Under the pieces are notes generated by a model. It saw only the letters and a program-made list of their open reading frames with translations, searched no databases and was not told the origin of the DNA. From NCBI GenBank assembly GCA_045128835.1, contig JBGVRX010000020.1, positions 1 to 54,098 on the forward strand: 54,098 bases of DNA, read 5' to 3'. A program made the position numbers and the translations under genes. The stretch comes from CALVUJ01 sp045128835. GTDB taxonomy: Bacteria; Bacillota_I; Bacilli_A; RFN20; DUOF01. The number at the start of each line of letters is the position of its first letter. Position 1 is the stretch's first letter. Below are positions 50,035-54,098 of this stretch, one piece after another.

Positions 50035-51672
50035 ATGAATAAAGAAGAATACATACAAAAGTACATTACTTGTTATAATCATATGATGGATATTATGGTT
50101 ATGGTAAAGGATTTTATTTATCCTGGAGAGTATACTTTTGAAAGAATTGATGAGAAATGGCCAGTAGAGAAAAAGATTGCTTTTATTAAAAGAGATTTAG
50201 AAAGCGTTAAATTTGAAAAGGAAGTTCCTAAACAATTCGTAGATAATTTAGAATATTATTTCCCTGATGAAGAATTGGAATTAGATGGGGTAGCACCTTA
50301 CATTGAAGAGTATTGGGAAAAAGAATTAATTTCAATGAAACATAGATTACAAACTAAATATCTTCCTTTTATTAAATTAATGGCAATTAATGATTATAAA
50401 GACGCTAATCTTGATGCTAATTATACAGATGAAGAAGCATGGATTGCTCTTTTAGGGGATCAAAGAGAAGTTGAAGATATTGAAAATAGAATTAAAGATG
50501 TTATTTGGACTCTTAATGATAATGGGAAAGAAGATATCGTAGATAATTTCTTACAAGATCACTATAAATTAAATAATATTGAGTTTAATAGATATATGAA
50601 GGGTATTAATAATAATGAAACATCTATTATTAGACTTCATGAACATAAAAATGAAATAAATGCTAATTTTAAGGCGTTTGATAAATATTTTGAAGATATT
50701 TTTGGACAAGATGAAGCTATTGAAAGAATAAGAAAAACATTATTAAGAAGTATTTTATTCTATAATGCAGAGGATTTAGAGGATAAAGCTAGTGCTCCTC
50801 AACAAGGGCCTCTAGCAACATTTATGTTCTATGGACCTACAGGAACTGGTAAAACAGAGACTGCTAAAAGAATGGCTAAGTTCGTATTTGGAAACGCTAA
50901 TAAGATGCTTATTTTAGATATGAACTCTTATAAGGATTCAAAAGTATCTGCGAGTGCTTTAAAAGGACATCCTGAAGGTTATGTAGATAGTGGTAAGGGT
51001 ACTGATTTTACAAGATTTTTACAAAATAATGATAAAGGTATTATCGTATTAGATGAGTTTGAAAAGTCTGCGAATGAAGTTAGAGAGTTATTTATGACTA
51101 TGTTGGATGAAGGTAAGTTTAAGGATGCTTTAGGTAATACTTATGATTTATCTGGTTATATATTTGTAGCTACTACTAACGTTAGTAAAGTATTTGAGCA
51201 AAAGAAGTCAAGACCTATAGGGTTTACTAGTTATACAGAAAAACAAATAGAGAAAGATGATGAATCAAGAATAAGAGATGAGTTAAGAGGTATCTTTACT
51301 GCTCCTATTATGAATAGATTTAATAATATCATTGGTTTTAATGAAATTAAGAAGAAAGATGCAATTGATATTTGTGATAGTTTAATTAGTAAGTTAATTG
51401 CTAAATTTGAAAGTAAGAAGTTTGATGGAGTTACTCCTAAAATTAAAATAGATAATAAAGATGAAATTATTGAATTAATCTTACAAGAAAGCAATTTCAA
51501 AAAAGACGGTGTAAGAAGTTTAAAAAACGTTATTAATGATTTAATAGGTTCTCAAATTCTTGAAGAAATTGTAAATGGAAAAGATAAAATGATTATTAGA
51601 GCAGAGGATGACAAGATTGTTGTTCATACTAGAAATTCACTAGTAGAAAGCAAGAGAAATAAAACAGTATAA
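50035..51672 (+). CDS. Clp-type (D2) AAA+ ATPase
   Basis: 545 residues from the ATG at 50035 (GAGGTG). The N-terminal ~215 residues are a helical, acidic region that I do not recognise. The C-terminal part is one Clp/HSP100 D2-type AAA+ module: FGQDEAIERIRKTLLRSILF, Walker A YGPTGTGKTETAKRMAKFVF (near 266), the pore-loop area SASALKGHPEGYVDSGKG, Walker B GIIVLDEFEKS (near 336), sensor VATTNVS, Arg finger IMNRFNNII, and a D2-small domain. It lacks the first ClpB/ClpA ring and a ClpP-binding IGF loop is not obvious, so it is more likely an unfoldase or remodeller than a protease chaperone. It lies after the HExxH-repeat gene but has its own unit. Confidence 0.75.
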   Translation: MNKEEYIQKYITCYNHMMDIMVMVKDFIYPGEYTFERIDEKWPVEKKIAFIKRDLESVKFEKEVPKQFVDNLEYYFPDEELELDGVAPYIEEYWEKELISMKHRLQTKYLPFIKLMAINDYKDANLDANYTDEEAWIALLGDQREVEDIENRIKDVIWTLNDNGKEDIVDNFLQDHYKLNNIEFNRYMKGINNNETSIIRLHEHKNEINANFKAFDKYFEDIFGQDEAIERIRKTLLRSILFYNAEDLEDKASAPQQGPLATFMFYGPTGTGKTETAKRMAKFVFGNANKMLILDMNSYKDSKVSASALKGHPEGYVDSGKGTDFTRFLQNNDKGIIVLDEFEKSANEVRELFMTMLDEGKFKDALGNTYDLSGYIFVATTNVSKVFEQKKSRPIGFTSYTEKQIEKDDESRIRDELRGIFTAPIMNRFNNIIGFNEIKKKDAIDICDSLISKLIAKFESKKFDGVTPKIKIDNKDEIIELILQESNFKKDGVRSLKNVINDLIGSQILEEIVNGKDKMIIRAEDDKIVVHTRNSLVESKRNKTV

Positions 51673-51734
51673 AAGCAAATAAATTGATTTTTATAATATA
51701 ATTTGCTAAATTATATATAAAGGTTGGTGTGCTT

Positions 51735-52124
51735 ATGTTTGAAAAAATCGTTTTTGAAATTTTGTATTATGTAATTTGGATTATTGAAATAGTTGGTATT
51801 TCTATCGTTGTTTTTGGTACATTTAATTCAGTATTTAAGATGTTCCAAGATAAATTTAAGGATATTAAAACTAAAAAGAAAAAAGGTGAGTCAGTTAAAC
51901 TTGTTCTTGCTAAATATTTGGCTTTAGGATTAGAGTTTATGATGGCTGCGGAGATATTAAAGACAGTTACTATTAATAGAGAATTTACAGAAATAATGAT
52001 TTTAGGAGCAATTGTTATTTTAAGAGCGGCGATGAGTTTGCTTATTTATTGGGAGTTATCTTATGAAGAAAAGAAGGAGACTCTTATTGAAAAGAAAAAT
52101 AAAAATACAGTTAAGCCATTATAG
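51735..52124 (+). CDS. DUF1622 membrane protein
   Basis: 129 residues from the ATG at 51735 (AAGGTTGGTGTG). Three membrane segments: 8-30 (ILYYVIWIIEIVGISIVVFG), about 58-78 with KYLALGLEFMMAAEILKTV, and about 85-108 (IMILGAIVILRAAMSLLIYW). The motif LALGLEFMMAAEILKT is the mark of the DUF1622 family, of unknown function. A CpaE-like gene follows by 11 bp, so they share a transcript. Confidence 0.75.
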   Translation: MFEKIVFEILYYVIWIIEIVGISIVVFGTFNSVFKMFQDKFKDIKTKKKKGESVKLVLAKYLALGLEFMMAAEILKTVTINREFTEIMILGAIVILRAAMSLLIYWELSYEEKKETLIEKKNKNTVKPL

Positions 52125-52135
52125 GAGGTAGTTAT

Positions 52136-53299
52136 ATGTATAAAATATATGTCGATAAAGGTTTTGTAAATAAGAATAAGGTTTGGAAAAATTTAAGTCC
52201 AAGTGAACACGAACTAATAGTTTGTAATGGTTTTTCTGATTTAGTAATGAAAATCGGATTAGAAGGAAAAAACATTGTTTATTTATACGATTATAGTTCT
52301 AATAGTGACTGTTATGATAAAGCACGTGTATTAAAAGGTAAATTCCCTAACAGTGTAATTAATATTGTAATGAATGGAACTAATGTTAACCCTAAACACT
52401 TGAATAGAATTGGTGTTAATGCAATGTTTAAGGCTAATGACACTAAAGTTATTTTAGATAATATCGAACAATCTAAACGTTTAGTAGATAGTTATTTAGA
52501 TGATCAATATGTTCATATAGATGAAAGTGAAATTAAATATAAGGATATTAATGTTGTAACTGTTATGGGACCAAGTGGAGGAGTAGGTAAGACTACTATA
52601 GCTACTAACTTAGCTTCTAGTTTTGCTGAATTTGGTTTAAAAACTTGTTTAGTTGACTTAAGTTTACAATTCGGTGATGTTGGTTTATTTACTAATGTTA
52701 AACCTACATTTACGGTATATGATTTAATGGTAAACAATATGGATTTCAATCCTAATATGAATTTATTCATTCAACATGTAAATCCTAATTTATTTGTATT
52801 ACCTGCACCTGTACTACCAGAACAAGCAGACTATATTACTAGATCAATGGTATCTAAAATGATTAAAAACTTATCAGTATACTTTGATGTAGTAGTATTC
52901 GATACACCATCAATCGTTAATGATATTTGCTTAGAGTTATTCCAATTATCGCATCAAATAGTTCTAGTAACTACAAAAGATTTAGGATCTCTTAAAAACT
53001 CTAAACTAGCAATCGATTTATTAACTAAACTACATGTAGATGATAGAATTAAATTAGTATTAAATAAATTCGATAGCCCTAAGTTTGTAGTAGAAAACGA
53101 AGCTGTAAGAAGAATGTTAGGAGTAGACATTATCTCTTTAATTCCTCATACTAATACAATCACAGGAAATGCAATAAATATGGGAGTACCATTCATTTAT
53201 TCATATCCAAGAGAGCCAATTAGTGATGCAGTAAGAGAATTAATGAGTAGAGTAAGATACAACTGTATCGTTGGTGGAACTAAAGTTGAAAAGAAATAA
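52136..53299 (+). CDS. CpaE/TadZ-like ParA-family ATPase
   Basis: 387 residues. An N-terminal ~120-residue receiver-like domain (KNIVYLYDYSSNSD, KGKFPNSVINIVMNG, NRIGVNAMFKAND) lacks the phospho-acceptor set. Then a MinD/ParA ATPase with deviant Walker A GPSGGVGKTT (near 144-153), LVDLSLQFGDVGLF (switch, typical of CpaE), DVVVFDTPS and LVTTKDLGSLKNSK. This domain pair matches CpaE/TadZ, which place Tad pilus machines or other assemblies at the pole. No tad/cpa genes are in the window, so its partner is unknown. AGGAGGTAG serves the ATG. It is the last protein gene before the RNA repeat region. Confidence 0.8.
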   Translation: MYKIYVDKGFVNKNKVWKNLSPSEHELIVCNGFSDLVMKIGLEGKNIVYLYDYSSNSDCYDKARVLKGKFPNSVINIVMNGTNVNPKHLNRIGVNAMFKANDTKVILDNIEQSKRLVDSYLDDQYVHIDESEIKYKDINVVTVMGPSGGVGKTTIATNLASSFAEFGLKTCLVDLSLQFGDVGLFTNVKPTFTVYDLMVNNMDFNPNMNLFIQHVNPNLFVLPAPVLPEQADYITRSMVSKMIKNLSVYFDVVVFDTPSIVNDICLELFQLSHQIVLVTTKDLGSLKNSKLAIDLLTKLHVDDRIKLVLNKFDSPKFVVENEAVRRMLGVDIISLIPHTNTITGNAINMGVPFIYSYPREPISDAVRELMSRVRYNCIVGGTKVEKK

Positions 53300-53327
53300 T
53301 TTAAGTACAATTAGTTTTATAACTATC

Positions 53328-53347
53328 CTTATAATGCTTATTATAAG
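53328..53347 (+). other. perfect hairpin in the gap after the CpaE-like gene
   Basis: CTTATAAT (53328-53335), loop GCTT, ATTATAAG (53340-53347). It has no T tract, so it is not a terminator; it could protect the mRNA 3' end or be an AT-rich palindrome by chance. The rest of 53300-53380 holds nothing I can name. Confidence 0.35.
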
Positions 53348-53384
53348 TTTAGTATATACAATTACAATTTTAAGATAACAAAAG

Positions 53385-53407
53385 GAAAGGATAACACCTT
53401 TCTTTTT
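53385..53407 (+). terminator. intrinsic terminator of the CpaE-like unit
   Basis: GAAAGG (53385-53390), ATAACA, CCTTTC (53397-53402), then TTTTTT. Its stem is close to those of the downstream RNA units. Confidence 0.8.
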
Positions 53408-53418
53408 TATTATAAAAA

Positions 53419-53667
53419 AGTAGAAATCACAAATAATAAATGCTAAAATATAACCATCAGTATATTAGTATACTGTTCCCAATTTGAGGTTCGTACATAG
53501 CGTAATTTCAGAGGGTCTAAGAACGCACCATAGCTATAAGAATAGGCTTTAGTGGTTCGTACATAGCGTAATTTCAGAGGGTCTAAGAACCTTTGAATAT
53601 GTATGAATAAGGAAGAGAAAAGTAAAAATTAGTAAAATAAAAAGAAAGGTTAGTCCTTTCTTTTTTT
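53419..53667 (+). ncRNA. small-RNA unit A: promoter, 5' hairpin, repeat-30 nt-repeat, terminator
   Basis: Extended -10 TGCTAAAAT (53441-53449), predicted start near 53456. The RNA opens with a hairpin CAGTATA-TTAG-TATACTG (53458-53475), then GTTCCC-AATTTGAG, a 36-nt repeat (53489-53524), a 30-nt unique stretch (53525-53554), an identical 36-nt repeat (53555-53590), an A/G-rich tail and a terminator AGAAAGG-TTAGT-CCTTTCT-T7 (53643-53667). Predicted length about 210 nt. No plausible protein is encoded. The repeat-spacer-repeat size is CRISPR-like, but the dedicated hairpin and terminator are also those of an independent small RNA. Confidence 0.65.
53489..53590 (+). CRISPR. CRISPR-like repeat-spacer-repeat in unit A
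   Basis: Two identical 36-nt repeats flank a 30-nt unique stretch (53525-53554), the typical 36/30 spacing of type II and V arrays. The repeat begins GTTCGTACATAGCG and ends GGGTCTAAGAAC; its ends GTTC/GAAC pair. Only one spacer-like element is present and no cas gene or leader of known type is in view, so this is a CRISPR-like mini-array at best. Unit B repeats the same 36-30-36 spacing at 53756-53857. Confidence 0.35.
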
Positions 53668-53680
53668 GTTATTTATAAAT

Positions 53681-53915
53681 AGTGGTAATTAGAAGAAGTA
53701 ACTGCTATAATAAAAATATTGATATAGAAATATATCGTTCCTAAGTAATTTTGAGGTTCTGATACCCTTTTAAATTACGTGGCCTAAGAACTTCTCTAGT
53801 GTTCATAATAAAAACCTTTTAGTTTTGATACTCTCTTAAATTAGAGAGGATTGTTGGAGTCTTGAAATTAAAAATCAGTAATATAAAAGAAAGACAAAAC
53901 AAGTCTTTCTTTTTT
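53681..53915 (+). ncRNA. small-RNA unit B: same plan, diverged repeats
   Basis: TGCTATAAT (53703-53711), start near 53718, hairpin GATATA-GAAA-TATATC (53721-53736), then GTTCCT...TTTTGAG, a 36-nt repeat (53756-53791) starting GTTCTGATACCC and ending CCTAAGAAC, a 30-nt stretch (53792-53821), and a second, degenerate repeat (53822-53857) starting GTTTTGATACTCTC. The terminator is AGAAAGAC...GTCTTTCT-T6 (53888-53915), with two paired changes relative to unit A. The first repeat agrees with the reverse complement of unit A's repeat at 26 of 36 positions, against 20 of 36 in direct orientation. Confidence 0.65.
53756..53857 (+). CRISPR. CRISPR-like repeat-spacer-degenerate repeat in unit B
   Basis: A 36-nt repeat (53756-53791), a 30-nt stretch (53792-53821) and a second 36-nt element (53822-53857) whose 5' half keeps the repeat pattern but whose 3' half has drifted, as terminal CRISPR repeats often do. 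The 5' half GTTTTGATACTCTC is reminiscent of type II repeats that begin GTTTT. The spacer has no match in this window that I can see. Confidence 0.35.
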
Positions 53916-53928
53916 GTTGGATATAAAG

Positions 53929-54098
53929 TGTAGTAATAATTAGAAAGTAGTGTTATAATTTAATCATCGGTATAGCAATATATTGTTCCCAGTTTGAGGT
54001 TCGTACATAACGTAATTTCAGAGGGTCTAAGAACCTTTGAATATGTATGAATAAGGAAGAGAAAAGTAAAAATTAGTAAAATAAAAAGAAAGGTTAGT
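53929..54098 (+). ncRNA. small-RNA unit C: single repeat, cut by window end
   Basis: TGTTATAAT (53951-53959), start near 53966, hairpin CGGTATA-GCAA-TATATTG (53968-53985), GTTCCC-AGTTTGAG, one 36-nt repeat (53999-54034; one substitution from unit A), then a 64-nt tail identical to that of unit A (54035-54098). The window ends in the terminator loop. It lacks the 30-nt stretch and second repeat, as if these had been lost by recombination between repeats. More units or associated genes may lie beyond. Confidence 0.65.

Noticed and set aside
53515..53590. GTCTAAGAAC inside the repeats is identical to the start of Cas12a direct repeats
   Set aside because: The diagnostic Cas12a handle (AATTTCTAC...GTAGAT hairpin) does not follow, and the ten bases are at the end of the 36-nt repeat, not its start. 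Treated as coincidence.
53419..54098. Calling the units classical tracrRNAs
   Set aside because: Units A and C could supply an anti-repeat, but after it there is only an A/G-rich tail and a terminator, with no nexus-type hairpins, and no cas9 is in view. Left as one hypothesis.
53419..54098. TIGR-Tas-like or omega-RNA arrays
   Set aside because: Period and dyad layout do not fit TIGR arrays as I know them, and no TnpB/IscB-like gene or transposon end is present.
1..54098. Mycoplasma-type genetic code (TGA = Trp)
   Set aside because: TGA ends several genes (for example the YcjF-like gene, the transglutaminase-like gene and minD) and Trp residues are all TGG.

Overview
The window is about 54 kb of AT-rich, densely coding DNA in which nearly all genes lie on the + strand. 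It reads with the standard bacterial code (TGA is a stop, Trp is TGG). Shine-Dalgarno sites are strong (AGGAGG/GGAGG), and there is an Ile T-box, an L21 leader, an N-terminally extended L27 with its Prp protease, RNase HIII, MutS2 and Min proteins of the Bacillus type. All this points to Firmicutes, class Bacilli, probably an uncultured low-GC lineage with a compacted genome. Gene order is the strongest clue. The series rnhC / mutS2 - uvrC - gerE-like - gerM-like - (TPR-like) - tig - lon - ysxC - spoVID-like - ysxE-like - radC - minC - minD - spoIVFA-like - spoIVFB - rplU - prp - rpmA - obg follows the Bacillus subtilis chromosome as I remember it, but with many genes missing between members, notably clpX, the hem genes, mreBCD and spo0B. 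Six genes resemble sporulation genes, so the organism is a spore former or descends from one.

Layout. 1-5.8 kb: 3' part of an exonuclease gene; an ABC-F ATPase gene with an attenuator-type leader (uORF, antiterminator, terminator); a small coiled-coil protein; a MarR-ABC exporter operon with a perfect palindromic operator. 5.8-13 kb: Bax-inhibitor-1-like protein, T-box-ileS-lspA-rluD, then two membrane-protein genes. 13-27 kb: rnhC diverging from mutS2-uvrC; a transglutaminase-like protein; a membrane-anchored coiled-coil protein with proline-rich repeats; GerE-like and GerMN proteins; a HEAT-like/methyltransferase fusion; a lipoprotein; tRNA-Arg. 27-38.7 kb: short pyrophosphatase-like protein, DUF2185 protein, tig-lon-ysxC, SpoVID/YsxE-like pair, GT-C-type membrane protein, tRNA-Ser, small enzymes. 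38.7-47.6 kb: an acidic protein on the - strand, a double-glycine peptide coupled to radC, minCD, spoIVFAB, a lipoprotein, L21 leader-rplU-prp-rpmA, obg, a LysM protein. 47.6-53.3 kb: an accessory-looking set made of an HExxH protein with LRR-like repeats, a Clp-type AAA+ ATPase, a DUF1622 protein and a CpaE-like ATPase.

The most unusual part is the last 680 bases (53419-54098). It holds three tandem small transcription units, each with its own promoter, a covarying 5' hairpin, one or two copies of a 36-nt GTTC...GAAC repeat and a terminator (the third unit is cut by the window edge). Two units have repeat - 30 nt - repeat spacing, exactly CRISPR-like. The repeat of the middle unit matches the reverse complement of the outer units' repeat better than the direct strand, so the RNAs could pair like repeat and anti-repeat. 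No cas gene is in the window. This could be a set of mini-CRISPR/tracr-like RNAs or an undescribed tandem small-RNA family, and it is the best candidate here for a new system.
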